Below, one piece after another: positions 9,817 through 21,190 of a stretch of 64,000 nt of DNA. The translations under genes were made by a program, and so were the position numbers. Below the pieces are notes generated by a model. It searched no databases. It was not told the origin of the DNA and saw only the letters and a program-made list of their open reading frames with translations. Position 1 is the first letter of the stretch, and each line of letters begins with the position of its first letter. The stretch covers positions 101,950,582-102,014,581 of the forward strand of contig OX235273.1 of the NCBI GenBank assembly GCA_944472155.2, written 5' to 3'. Source of the stretch: Trichobilharzia szidati. Its lineage: Eukaryota; Platyhelminthes; Trematoda; Strigeidida; Schistosomatidae.

Positions 9817-12800
9817 CACTAGCCGCTTACTTTACATCCATGATGTAATTAGCCAGACTAGATATCTAGTCGACACAGGCGCCGAAGTCAGCGTCCTTCC
9901 TGCTACAGCAGCAGATCGACAGAAGGATCCTAACTTCAACCTACAGGCTGCAAATGGAAAACCAATTGCAACCTATTGTCGGAAATACGTCTATCTGAAC
10001 GTAGGTTTACGCAAACCTATTCGGTGGATTTTTCTGATCGCTGACGTCACAATGCCCATCATTGGCACGGACCTACTTAATCATCATGATTTACTCGTAG
10101 ACGTCCGCCGTAAGCGACTAATTGACAACACTACTAGTTTGTCTATCAAAGGCATAACTTACGTAGGCCCCAGCTTGTCAATCGTTAAGATGAAAGCAAT
10201 CCTCGATCCAACTTTTCAACCGATTGTTGACAAATATCCGGAACTGAATTGCCCATCTAACGATCTCCCGTGCATAACCAGCAATGTTATGCACCACATC
10301 ATAACCTCAGGACAGCCCGTGACATCTAAAGCACGACGACTGGCACCTGATAAACTGAGAATTGCCAGAAACGAATTCGATCATATGCTCACCCTTGGCA
10401 TCATTCGACCATCGAATAGTCCATGGGCATCCCCACTGCATATGGTACCGAAAAAGGATAGCAACGATTGGCGACCCACTGGTGATTACCGGCGAGTGAA
10501 CGCCAAAACAACTCCTGATTGCTACCCTTTGCCTCACATACACGACTTGACGGCAACGTTATCTGGAGCATCTATATTCTCCAAAATCGACTTGGTTAAA
10601 GCATATAACCAAATCCCGATGGCAACGGAAGATATCCCGAAAACGGCTATGATCACGCCTTTTGGACTTTTTGAATTCCTACGTATGCCATTCGGCCTCC
10701 GGAATGCGACACAAACATTCCAACGCTTCATCAACGAAGTATTTCGCTGTCTCGACTTTGTATACGCATACTTAGACGACTGCCTCATTGCCAGTCCAGA
10801 TAAGGAAACTCACCTTAGACACTTGGACTTGGCATTTGAAAGGTTACGCCAACATGGTGTTACCATCAATATACAGAAGTGTCAGATAGGTGTTGACTCA
10901 CTCGATTTTCTGGGTCACACTATTGACTGTCAGGGTATTCGCCCACTGGCTACCAAAGTCGAAGCAATACTGAACTTTCCGGAGCCAAAGACAGTAAAAT
11001 GCCTTCGCACTTTTAACGGCTTGGTAAGTTATTACCGACGTTTTATTCCTAATTGTGCTTCGCTAATTCAGCCATTAACCGATCTCCTTCGAGGGAACAA
11101 CAAGGCTATCGAACTCGACACGTCTGCTCGACATGCTTTTACTCAGGTAAAGAAAGCTATTGCAGATGCCACCCTTCTTATGTATCAGGATCCAACGGCA
11201 CCGTTGAGTATCTCGGTTGATGCATCAGACACTGCAATCGGCGCAGTTCTGCAACAACTAGTTAACAACGAGTGGCAACCACTCGCCTTTTTCTCGAGGC
11301 GCCTTCACGTAGCTGAAACGAAGTACAGCACATTCGGAAGGGAACTTCTAGCTATGTATTGTGCTATACGTCATTTTCGACATTCAGTTGAGGGTCGTGA
11401 ATTCATCATTTTCACTGACCACAAACCTCTGACGTACTCTCTGAACTCAACTTCAGATAAGTATTCACCCAGGGAATCGCGACAACTAGATTACGTTTCA
11501 CAGTTTACATCAGATATTCGCCATGTTTCCGGAGTGAACAACACAGTGGCAGATGCCTTGTCACGTATTTGTTCTTTCACCGAAATCGACGGCATAGACC
11601 TTGTAAAACTGGCTCGTCTTCAAAAAGAAGATATTGAGCTTCAGCGTGAGTTGTCGAAAACAACTCTACAACTAGCCAAGAAACCCTTAGGTATAGGAAA
11701 GGATACTATTCTGTGTGACATTTCCACTAGTACTCCTCGCCCCATCGTGCCTAAAAGTTATCGCCGTAACGTCTTCAATACGTTGCATGGCTTATCCCAT
11801 CCAGGTATTCGAATTACTGTCAAGCTCGTAACTAGTCGGTTTTGTTGGCCTGGTATTAACAAAGAAGTAAAGGAATGGGCACAGACGTGTTTAGCTTGCC
11901 AAAAGTGCAAGGTAATACGACACACTAAAAGCCCCCTTGGCACTTTTCTTATCCCTGATGCCCGTTTCGAACACGTCCACATAGATTTAGTTGGCCCCCT
12001 TCCAGAATCTCATGGATACACCTATATGTTAACCTGCATCGATCGCTTCACACGATGGCCTGAAGCAGTACCCATCAAGGATATATCTGCCGAAACTGTC
12101 GCACGCGTCTTTGTAGAGAGATGGATCGCAAACTTTGGATGCCCATCTTCCATAACAACTGATCGTGGGCGGCAATTCGAAAGCGGTTTATTCTTCGCTT
12201 TGACTAAAATCCTTGGTTGCATGCGTTTTCGAACGACAGCCTACCATCCTCAAGCGAATGGTATGGTAGAACGTCTACACAGACAGTTGAAAGCTGGTTT
12301 ATCAGCTGCAAATAACACCCACTGGACTGAATCCCTTCCGTTAGTTCTCCTAGGGATACGAAACGCCTTAAAAACCGATGCTGGTTGTACTACCTCTAGT
12401 ATATGGCACAACCCTACGACTGCCAGGTGAGTTTGTTTCTCCCTCGAGCTTCCCACCAGTGGTAGATCACTCCTCATACGTCAGCAGGCTTACAAACGCT
12501 ATGCGTTCAGTTAAACCTGCTCCCCTCCGACCACAGTCCATTGATGTTTTCGTTCACCCTTGTTTAAAAACTTCTTCACATGTATTTGTTCGTCGCGACT
12601 CGGTACGTCGTCCTCTAGAACCCCCATATGACGGACCATATAAAGTGATTAAACGTACTGATAAATTCTTCGTTTTAGACAAAAAAGGCCGCGAAGACAC
12701 TGTCAGTATCGATCGTCTGAAACCAGCTTACTTGGAAGGTAACCCCATTAGCCTGGAGCTAAACGTACCCGATAATTCACAAGTAATTGAATCTACTTCA

Positions 12801-12920
12801 GTCTTCGAAGAACTCCCTAGCACGGCGAAAGCCACTGAACCTTCGGTCGATCACTCTAAAAAAACGCGTTCTGGACGTCACGTTAGATTCCCAGAATACC
12901 TTCACACCTATCTCACATAA
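9770..12920 (+). pseudogene. pol: pol of element C (PR-RT-RNaseH-IN), one frameshift
   Basis: The pol frame is open from the slippery site. It passes the protease ([13 protein letters not shown] at about 9868, IIGTDLL at 10058) and continues to 12430. RT carries KIDL and YLDD (about 10768-10779). RNase H has SVDASD and TDHK. The integrase has its HHCC finger, [17 protein letters not shown] and NGMVERLH. Near 12398 the frame shifts by a net +1. The conserved [13 protein letters not shown] segment and C-terminus continue in the frame ending at 12920. There is no ATG between the Gag stop and the protease active site, which fits expression as a Gag-Pol fusion. Confidence 0.88.
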
Positions 12921-13360
12921 CTGAGTGACACATCAATTTTTGTTTTTATGTTGCGTCATTTAACACAAGTAAATGATATTTTTCCTATAACCGTACATAA
13001 AATTAAATTAGATGTATATTTTTTTCCCGATATTTTGAACTTTACATTATTTTACTGTATAGTAGATGCATGTCATTTTTTTTGGTAAAACAACGCTTAT
13101 TTGGTACATTTTTCTTGACAAGGTTCTCAGCATTCTTGTTTTCTTTTCCAGGTGCAACGGGCACTGGACAGGAAAGAAACGAAGCACGGGATCCAACGAA
13201 CAACATTGAGGAAGCTATGTACAGACACCCTATTAGCATAGGCAGACAGACCAGCAGGTTCTCGATCAAGCCGCTCGGAAGATTTTTTTCACCCATCAGG
13301 GAACCATAGAGATTTTTTTACTTCCGGCTGGTCATGTCTTAGGGTCCTCACAAACCCACT

Positions 13361-13375
13361 AGGGGGGGAGTGAGC
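13361..13375 (+). promoter_or_regulatory. polypurine tract of element C
   Basis: AGGGGGGGAGTGAGC lies directly before the TGTAGCGG start of the 3' LTR. Confidence 0.85.
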
Positions 13376-13726
13376 TGTAGCGGTAAATAATTCCCCAAAA
13401 TTATTAACCACAGCAATCATCACTCAACATTGGATGCTGACCATCACTGTTTAAGTCGACTTGTTTAGCTGAAGGCTTACGGTCAAGCATCCCCGCCATT
13501 TGGTGCTCCGTCGTGTCACGTGCGTGCACGATTACTAGCTAGCTAAGCATTCATTCCTACCCGCGATTTGGTCCCAAAATATATATCGTATTTGGACGAC
13601 AAAATCTGGTCTTTTGCTTTACCATTTGGTACTCGAAGAACGAACACTATAGTGGTTGTTGGTATAAGATCTTGCGTTAGTATAATCCGTACAACTCGCG
13701 AACGTCGATACCTACAGCCCCCTAAA
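13376..13726 (+). repeat. 3' LTR of element C
   Basis: This 351-bp copy of the LTR at 8515-8865 differs from it at two positions that I can see. Confidence 0.95.
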
Positions 13727-13745
13727 TTGGTATAGGGGTACTACA
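13727..13745 (-). repeat. outer end of element B's 5' LTR
   Basis: This is TTGG (the target duplication made by C) plus the last 15 bp of B's LTR, ending in the same TACTACA terminus as at 3632-3638. Confidence 0.93.
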
Positions 13746-13759
13746 GTAGCATCTTGACA

Positions 13760-14090
13760 AGAAGATATGCAGGCTTGTAAATGTTAGGAACGAAAGCATT
13801 TTTTTTTCTAATTTAGATCTGTGAAGTCATTATTGTTTTTTATTTCTAAATTAGTTTCTTTAAATTGAGGATCTAAACTCATGTTCAATTCTCGAGCTGT
13901 CAAAAACTGCCTGTTGCTGTCCTACAGATCGGAGCGATTCACATTTGTAACCACTACCATATCTGATGACCAGCATGCGCCACCCTCCCTCCTTTTCTGA
14001 CATTAAGCCCTGAGACTTTTTGCGATGACTGTAGCTGTAATATTGCATTGCTTTGACCCCGTCCCAATCATACAGTATACTGTACATTAA
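13760..14090 (-). repeat. RTE-like LINE 3' end fragment
   Basis: The minus strand carries the end of an RTE-like ORF (GGWRMLV...) followed by untranslated sequence. The same sequence occurs on the plus strand at 46500-46690, at the end of a recognisable RTE relic. The two copies are inverted relative to each other and moderately diverged. Confidence 0.7.
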
Positions 14091-14214
14091 CAGCTTTCAT
14101 GACAAGTGTTTCCCATAAGGTTACCGGACACACCGATACCTGAGGACATTCTTAGCAGCATTATCATTATACATATGAACAAGTGGGTTACTATAAACGA
14201 CTAGGAAATTAAGT

Positions 14215-14280
14215 TTCTTTTATGAAGCCCTATGTTCCTCTAGGAATTAAAGGAAACAATAATAATAATATGAAGTATAC
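14215..14280 (+). repeat. RTE-type 3' tail
   Basis: The motif TGTTCCTCTAGGAATTAAAG followed by AATAATAAT resembles the tail at 46463-46500. It is probably the 3' end of a 5'-truncated RTE copy. Confidence 0.6.
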
Positions 14281-14332
14281 AAGTAGCTAGTATTACAGCA
14301 ACTAAGTTATATTCTATTTAGCAGAGTGATAT

Positions 14333-14653
14333 TGTAACAACAGAAGACAAGGGCCAGGCAACAGATGGTTCATTATGGAAATCAACACATATTTATAGCT
14401 TTTCATGTACATTATTATAGATTATTGTTAGCAGAAAAACGCAGTCTTCTGATTGGTTGCTTCTCACTGAAAATTAGTTTTTCATCTCTTTTTGGCTGTT
14501 TCTTGAATGTCAGATCATCTATATGTTAACTGTATCCGCCTACGCAAAGTCTGCTGTGGCTGGTTGTTGAATCAGTCTTTGTTCATACTGAGGACGTAAA
14601 CATTGACGTAAATTACCATCCACCAATTTGGCTAGCAGCCAGCTCTCACCACA
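14333..14653 (+). repeat. solo LTR of an unrecognised LTR element, copy 1
   Basis: A 321-bp unit starts TGTAAC and ends CACCACA, flanked by ATAT on both sides (14329-14332 and 14654-14657). A diverged second copy lies at 43281-43618. They share GGGCCAGG near the start, a TCTGATTGGTTG segment, and a GTAAACATTGACGTAAATT block near the end. No coding sequence is attached to either copy, so I read both as solo LTRs. The strand is set by TG...CA orientation only. Confidence 0.7.
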
Positions 14654-14663
14654 ATATGAGTAT

Positions 14664-14868
14664 TTATTTTTTATTTATTATAGCTTGATTCCACACCGTA
14701 TTTTTTGGTACAAGTATGGAATTTTCAGCATGTGATATCGGTAGCCCAATTTTGCAGGCCGACCATAGATATCGGGTGTGCGCCGGCAGGGGATCGAACC
14801 CCGGACCATGTGCATGGTCGGCGAGAGTCCTAACCACTGTGCCACCGACGAGTAGTGGAAGAATTAGT
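14664..14868 (-). repeat. tRNA-derived SINE with LINE-type tail
   Basis: On the minus strand the unit begins with a tRNA-like head. It has an A-box-like GGCACAGTGGTTAGG and a B-box GGTTCGATCCC. A short body follows, then a tail reading GCTGAAAATTCCATAC...TGTACCA...TGGAATCAAGC and an AATAAATA end. The tail matches the 3' end of the LINE at 62815-63798. Confidence 0.8.
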
Positions 14869-15739
14869 GATAAATTTATGTAGATAAACAACTGGTCAGC
14901 AGAGTTTGTTATGCTAAATTTTCTTGACCGATTTTTATATGGTGTGCATTATACACTGTATGAAAATGGTTAACTATTGACTGGAGGTAGTCATTTCAAC
15001 ACAAAAATAGTACAGTATATTATATTAATAATATAAGTATATATGTAAAAAAGATATGGTTGCTAATATAATCGTTTCTGGAAATAACTATACTGACCTG
15101 ACTTATTGAAGATTACAGTGAAGAGAAAATCAGTGGGTTGGTTAAACTGTCACTGCACAGGTAGTACTTAAAACGTCTTAAAAAGTAAAAGATATAAGAG
15201 TTTTGAGTACTAGAGCTAATTAAGTCATAGTCTACTGAGTAGAGTGAAATGAATATTGGTACGATTATGTATATAGGAAGGTTGAATGAACTTGAGGAAA
15301 GTAGTTGGTTGTCTGGGCTTATTATCGCTAAGTTTTCATGACTAATTTTTATGTGGCAGGTTTTAGACATTACAAAGTACCAGTTTGCTTATATTATGGA
15401 AAAACTATTACAACCACTTTAGGATTATACGTCCATGATAATTATGGATATTACTATGCACAGTGATGGCGAGCTACCTAGAATGTTGGCCACATTGCAA
15501 ACCTGACTGATATAATTCAGTCTGCACCAAAGAAAAGACTAGACACGTCTCACCAGTTACTAGTGTCCAATCAAAATTATGGATAGTCTTGTGACTTTAC
15601 AAAACATCTTATTTCCCATTTGAGTGTATTTGATTGATGACACTAATATTATTTCTGATAGCACATTATCTTACGTTGATTTTTATTCAAATGTCTAATC
15701 ATCAGTTCCACTCATGTATATAAATGGAGTAAAGAGTTG

Positions 15740-15850
15740 TATGAGTGACTTGATATGATTATGAGCGATTGTTTGTGCTCGAAACGTCATCAGTTAATAT
15801 TCCTGTATAACACTGTGTGATGTATCAAAAAAATCTTATTTATAACAGAC
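15740..15850 (+). repeat. Penelope-like 3' tail fragment, copy 1
   Basis: It shares TTGATATGATTATGAGC, a small hairpin (GAGC/GCTC, 15763-15780) and GAAACGTCATCAGTTAATAT with copies at 52600-52720, 53555-53650 (minus) and 23125-23228. In the last of these the tail follows a Penelope-like GIY-YIG coding region. Confidence 0.6.
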
Positions 15851-16885
15851 TTTACAAACCTGTTTGACGAAATATTGATAGGATTTCTAATACGCTGAAT
15901 AACAGAAGCTTAGGTCAAGCCATATGGGAAACATTGAACCATGTCAAAGATAATATGAGGTTGAAAGTGCAGATGAAGGATAATGAGATTCGGATAAACA
16001 ATAGTGAACAGAGAGTGGAACACGAAGAGGAAATGCATGGAAATTACCGTTTAAACAATGAAACAGGTGATTATACCAGACTTATTACAATGTTTTTACA
16101 ACAAATGTGATGGATAAATTCAAATGGAAATGAATAATTATAATTTGAAAGAGTAACAGCATACGAATGCATACTACTTATTAGTGTTAAGTAGCATTAG
16201 GCTGAACACAAATAAATAGGGGGGAATTAACACACCCACAGTAAAATTAGTCCAGAGTCATGTAGGTGAGAAGGAATTGAATGAAGAGAATCTTCTCATC
16301 CGACAAGGAAATCTTCAAATAAGGGCTGTACAACCGTATTTATGTTTACCGAAAACGCTTTCTGTCATTTCTTAGATCTACCAGTGGAACATGAGGGTTT
16401 AAACTTTGAGCTCCGAAGTTTCAGTAGAGGTGGTATTGTGTGTGAGGATCCAGCTGATAGCCTCACAGAAAATATTTCCTTTTCCTAACTGTCACTAACC
16501 ACTTAATGAGATTAAATTATTCGACAGATGGAAATCTTCACGGCCTCCATCTTCGTGGATACCGAACACACTGCCACTGAACAACCAACACACTAAAGTA
16601 CATAGGCGTCTATTAGTGAGTGAACTAGAAATTGCACGAGGTGAAAAATGTAGACCTTGTAAAGCAGAGAAAGCGAATATTTTGGAGAGACAGGAGTGAA
16701 TTACCCACCAAAATGAGAAGCGTACGAGTGGAAGGGAGCTTGAGATTACGGCAGAATTAGGCATGAGATGAACATTCAGTACAAAAATTTCCGAGTTAAG
16801 ATGGACAGTGATCTAGAATACGCTTGTGGAATTGAAGTTGAGTACCGCCTATCTACTTTTCTCCATACGACCAATTAAATTTATA
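15851..16885. other. no gene recognised
   Basis: AT-rich sequence with only short unconvincing open frames. The longest, on the minus strand at 16495-16764, resembles nothing I know. Confidence 0.5.
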
Positions 16886-16887
16886 AA

Positions 16888-17150
16888 TACTTATTGAGTC
16901 GGCCAAAAGCGGTGTAATACCTTAACGATATGCTGGATAACTTGTCTGCTGGAGAATGTGTTGTGTAAGGTGGCTGCTCGAAATGTCTTTTTCAAACATT
17001 TAGAAGAGCGGTTTCCAAGATTTTTAGCTTTGATGTGACATTTGAATTCCAGATTCATGAAGAGGGTTTTCCTTGGAGCAGTTGCGACTTTTGGCAACAG
17101 AGATGGACTTCAATATTTCGACTGAAATTCAAAACTAAACCGAATATTGC
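16888..17150 (-). pseudogene. Penelope-like element RT-linker relic
   Basis: A minus-strand stretch ending at 16891 reads TAPRKTLFMNLEF then a FSSRQVIQHIVK segment. This matches the pattern APRK-x-F-x-N-x-x-FKG ... FSSRxxI that links RT and GIY-YIG domains in trematode Penelope-like elements, as I recall it. Only about 65 residues survive and the GIY-YIG part is missing. Confidence 0.55.
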
Positions 17151-17704
17151 ATTTACGAAAGACTATTGAAGAACTATTAAGTATCTACGCAACGCTGTTA
17201 CTTGGAGGAGGTCGATGACTAAGGAAGACATAAGGACGAGACAAGCAGCCAAGTAGGAACTGTATCATCTTCACGATTTGTAAGGTCCTTTATACCTATT
17301 GAATGGTGAATGCCTTTTTGTATGCTTGATTGAATTCCCCCCGCTTCACTTGTTCATCGTTGACACGCTTATAAAACATATGTTTAAAACCAACTGATAT
17401 ATCCTATCAATATACGCGATGTTAGTCGTCAGTTTTGCGTTCATTTTATTATTGTAGTGAGTTAACAAGCTGTGAAGCCCGAAGAATTCACAATAAGTGG
17501 TCTCTCTTGGTGTAGTTCACCATATCTTATATTTCCTCTCCATTATTCGGTCTGCGAGGCACGCCAACTGCTCAAAAGAGGAGTATGGATCCTGGGCATC
17601 TAGTGCATGTCGCGAATACTTCAGAAGGGCATGCATCCATATGATAAGTAATGTGTACATGGAGTTAGCAAACTTACAATTTTTCACTATTACAAGATTT
17701 ACAT
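17151..17704. other. no gene recognised
   Basis: No coding or repeat signal that I can support. Confidence 0.5.
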
Positions 17705-20700
17705 ATGTATATATATACTAGGAAAGGTAATGGAATAACGTCAATACCATCTATCGTGGCTGGAACTGACAGCACCTCAGCACCTGGTCTTGATATGGAT
17801 CCCTTCACTACACCCTATGTACATCTTACCAAACTTCAGATACCAAGTCCAGCTTCAACACTTACTTCAGAAATCGAACAACTAAAGCTGTCTATAGAAG
17901 AGCTGAAGACTGAAATGCGGAATGTAAGGTGTAGTAAGGCTATGAATGCAGGATGTTCAGAAAATTAGTCCAGCATATCTGAACTATCGACACAGATTAG
18001 TGACATAAAATCGCCGACCTGTGGATCTACACCTCTGAGCATCCTGACCAGAGCCATAAGCCCTGGCGAACTTGACAAAGAATCCGTAACCACGATAGCC
18101 ATCCTGATGAACTTTATTACAACACAGGTCATAAAGATTAAATACTAAACTAAGTGTGATAGTCTATAATATGCCAGATAATGTGGTGTTGAAGAAGGTT
18201 CAACGCATCTTACTTAGGGTGGTGAAAATGCCTAACTCCCAAACAAAATACCACAGACTGAAAAAGTCAGCATGACCACTGCTGACCTATACGCATTAGG
18301 TTTGAAACGCAGACAGAGGCTAAGAAATTCATCAATACACAACGTATCCTATAAAAGCATAGCAGCTACAAACAAATAAAAGTTATCGCAGATAAGACAG
18401 TGATTGAAAGGCGTGCTTACACTAATCGCACTGAACCTAATAGTAAGAAGGGCAAGACACGGCAAGTCACCTAAACGGATAAACCCACGGCAGATAAGGT
18501 AGAATTCATAGTCTCCCCTCTCAAATCTCACAAAAGTAGTCCGACAGAACGCGACACCAGCCGAAAGGCTAGTAAGTTATCATCCTTCTCTTAAATTAGC
18601 CCCTCCACCCTCTACCGTTGATCCAAATGTGTGTCTGGATAGCTCAAGGACAGAAATCAGTGTCTCCCGTAAGTTAACAACATCCTCTATTCTCCACAGA
18701 ATGAGAGTTAATATGGAATTCAGTAACAAAACAGGCCTAAATAACCACTCGTAGCGAAAAATTCACTACATTCTCAAACGCCTGGGAAGAATCCACACTG
18801 TAAGTTGGTAACACATTTTCCAGTAGTGACCATGGAATGGTATTGTGTTCTCTGCCTTTCTCATCACTAAATACAGGAAGCAAACAAGATTCAGGGAGCA
18901 CGATATGTTGTAGTTGCAAACATAAAGACTGGGAATTAGTTCAAGAACTCATACTACTCTGTCACTGGGATGAATATTTTGCCACTGACTCCCTGGAGGC
19001 TGTAGTGTCCCTATTTTACATGAATGTTACCCTTTGTCTAGATAGTGTTGCTCCTATGAAGGTGGTGAAATTAAGCGGGTACCAAGCTGAATACATTCCG
19101 AGGGCATACTGCAATAAGTTAAGTGGGTTGATTAAACAGTACTATTCCACTAAGGATGTATTACTACTGCACTCAGTCCACGAGTCACGCTCTCAAAAGG
19201 ACCTCGACGAAGAGTTAAGCACACTTGAAAGTACCTACAAAGTTTATAACCTAACAAAACTTCTAAAAACACGAATGAGGTTGACGAGGGACGTCCCCCA
19301 TTTACGCCACCATCTGTAAACTATTTAATGTGTGGTTTGCGAACTTCAGTTTAGAAACGCACATCCTTGGGGAAACCGCACCCCTTACTAGCCCCTCAAT
19401 CGGGAACATAGTGTAAACCAATCAGTTAATAGAACAAGCAGTTAAAAGCTTTATAACCTTCTACTAGCATGGGACTGGATGGCCTTGCTTCAATAATTTC
19501 GAGAAAGAGTGGTTGTGATATTCCTCTACCACTTCTTAAATTATTCTCAATACCTGTGGACACTGGCACTTACACTAATGAGCGGAAAACCAGCTTTACA
19601 ATTCCACATTACAAATCTGGTGATAAGGCAAACGTTCGCAATTACAGACCTATCAATATAACCCTAGTTATCTTGTGAATCATGGAGAAAGTTGTTAAAG
19701 ATCAATTGCCAGACTGTCTACTTAGGGAAGATCTTGTAACAACTTCTCAGCATGGATTTCTCAAAAGTAGGTCCTGCACTGCTTGTAATTTCGACATTTT
19801 CAATTATAATAATAATAATGTATTTCATATAAATTTACAAATTTACATGAAAATGCATGCCATTTTTACAGGCACGATCAAGTATGATATAATATCAAAT
19901 CGTAGATTGTCTACAAGTTAATCGTATTTCAACTGTTAAATATTCGATACATATAACACACTCATTTTCTGAATTAGGCCTTATAGTTATTGAATTGTAC
20001 AGTTGTCCTCCAGGTTGAGCGGGAAAATCGACTTCGTTCCGTTTTCATCCCGTGGTTGTAGGCATACGATAACCAACCGATATTGAGGTAAGTACACCTT
20101 TTACAAGGGATTGGAATCTGTTTTAGAAAATTAAAGTGCTGAGGTGAATCATTAAATTGTAATGAGATAGGTAAGTGCAAGTATCATTAATAAATGCATT
20201 AATAAAGGAAACACCCTAGGGTAACAACATTCATTTGCAATGTATAATGCTACAGATATATCACAAACTATCACGATATCCACTTTTGGTTTTAATACAA
20301 TTATCCTCATGCCAGTTGTTTTTATTTTATACCTTTTTGTGCATTTAGTGCACAACCGTACCCTTCAGAGAGTAGGAGTATAATAAGTAATGAAGAGCTA
20401 TAAGATGTTAAGTTTGCATCACTAGTAGTCGCGAAGCGATTAAGCTAGTAGTTGTCCTCTACTTCAATATATCTAGGGCATTTGACATGGTATCTCACAG
20501 TATTCTCTTTTAGAAGCTGCACTAATGTGGAGTTCACAATCCATTACTTAACTGGTTAAAGTCACCTCCCAGTAACAGAGTACAAATGACCAAACTCGGA
20601 TCTGTATTCTCTTACCCTAGGCAGATCACAAGTGGGGTAGTACAGGGTACTGTCCTGAAACCACTTTTATTTACAGTCTACATTAACAGTATTTGTAACT

Positions 20701-21190
20701 GCCTCACTTCAGGCAAACCATTCCTATAAGCTGACGACCTCAACGTCGTTTACTGCTGGTACAGTCATGAATTAAACGATATGGTGAGTAAGATACGTCT
20801 TGAACTAAGTAGTCTTACAACATTGTGTGCCGAATCCTGACTAAAGTTTAACGCTGGCAAATGTGACTCGATTTGTATTGGCAACAGTACCCTTGACCTA
20901 ACTCTTGAAATAAATGGGCGAAAACTAGTCAAGCTCAACTGAGTCGTACATCTCGGTATCAGATACTCTAGCAGCTTAACGTTCTTTGAACAGACTGATT
21001 ATGCCAGTATGTGTCCGAACTATTTTAGAACACTCCTCTTTTATTCTTAGCGGACTGCGACAGAATGACAAACTTAAATTAGAGAGAGTGCAACGACAAT
21101 TTACCTCAAGAACTCTTGGTTTAGAATGAAGTCTCAAATACTCTGAGCATTGTGATAAACTGAAAATAGAACCAATTCTGGAAAAGACAT
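17705..21190 (+). pseudogene. CR1-like LINE relic (ORF1 plus ORF2 without most of the endonuclease)
   Basis: Broken frames follow element F in order. An ORF1 remnant at 17705-18550 includes IKVIADKTVIERRAY, similar to ORF1 of element H. The very end of the endonuclease (SSDHGMVLCSLPF near 18820-18860) follows. Next come the linker (18837-19319) and RT motifs NYRPINIT and QHGFLKSRSC. After an insertion, YFNISRAFDMVSH-type sequence and a damaged YADD region (near 20730) appear. The 5' part of the endonuclease is deleted. Many stops and frameshifts mark it as old. The gypsy element D begins at 21191, within the last ORF2 segment. Confidence 0.8.
19806..20414 (-). repeat. ~610-bp insertion in the CR1 relic
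   Basis: The RT coding sequence is interrupted between the F-D-I-F-N and T-S-S-R parts of the finger region. The insert starts with ATAATAATAATAAT and, on the minus strand, ends GCCTGTA...ATGGCATGCATTTTCATG then a microsatellite. The same tail type ends the insertion at 27851-28519 and element H near 25480. I read it as a 5'-truncated LINE 3' untranslated region. Confidence 0.6.

Larger units (their letters stand above)
8515..13726 (+). mobile_element. Ty3/gypsy element C, recent insertion in B's 5' LTR
   Basis: This complete 5.2-kb element has LTRs at 8515-8865 and 13376-13726, a primer binding site, gag, a -1-frame pol and a polypurine tract. TTGG flanks it on both sides (8511-8514 and 13727-13730), and joining the flanks regenerates B's LTR exactly as in the intact copy at 3335-3638. 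The LTRs differ at two positions (8534 and 8573 regions), so insertion is recent. The coding part is nevertheless damaged: a TAG in the Gag zinc motif and a frameshift in the integrase C-terminus. The family is related to B but distinct from it, and element D at 21191 belongs to it. Confidence 0.95.
3335..13745 (-). mobile_element. Ty3/gypsy element B with both LTRs, split by element C
   Basis: Read on the minus strand, B has a 5' LTR (13745-13727 joined to 8514-8226), a primer binding site, gag-protease, RT-RNaseH-IN, a 3' untranslated region, a polypurine tract and a 3' LTR (3638-3335). Element C occupies 8515-13726 inside its 5' LTR. Without C, B would be about 5.2 kb. The two LTRs differ at 8 of the 289 positions I compared. 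The outer flanks (GGCC at 3331-3334 and GTAG at 13746-13749) do not match, so no target duplication is visible. The Gag CHCC motif and TGGTGAGCCC primer site are typical of the CsRn1/Boudicca lineage of trematodes; the family assignment is from general knowledge. Confidence 0.9.

Noticed and set aside
14800..14868. A functional tRNA gene
   Set aside because: A and B boxes are present but the acceptor and anticodon stems do not form properly, and the unit continues into a SINE body and LINE tail.
15763..15800. Hammerhead ribozyme in the Penelope-like tail
   Set aside because: GAAAC and a preceding hairpin are present, but the CUGANGA half of the core cannot be placed at the right position.
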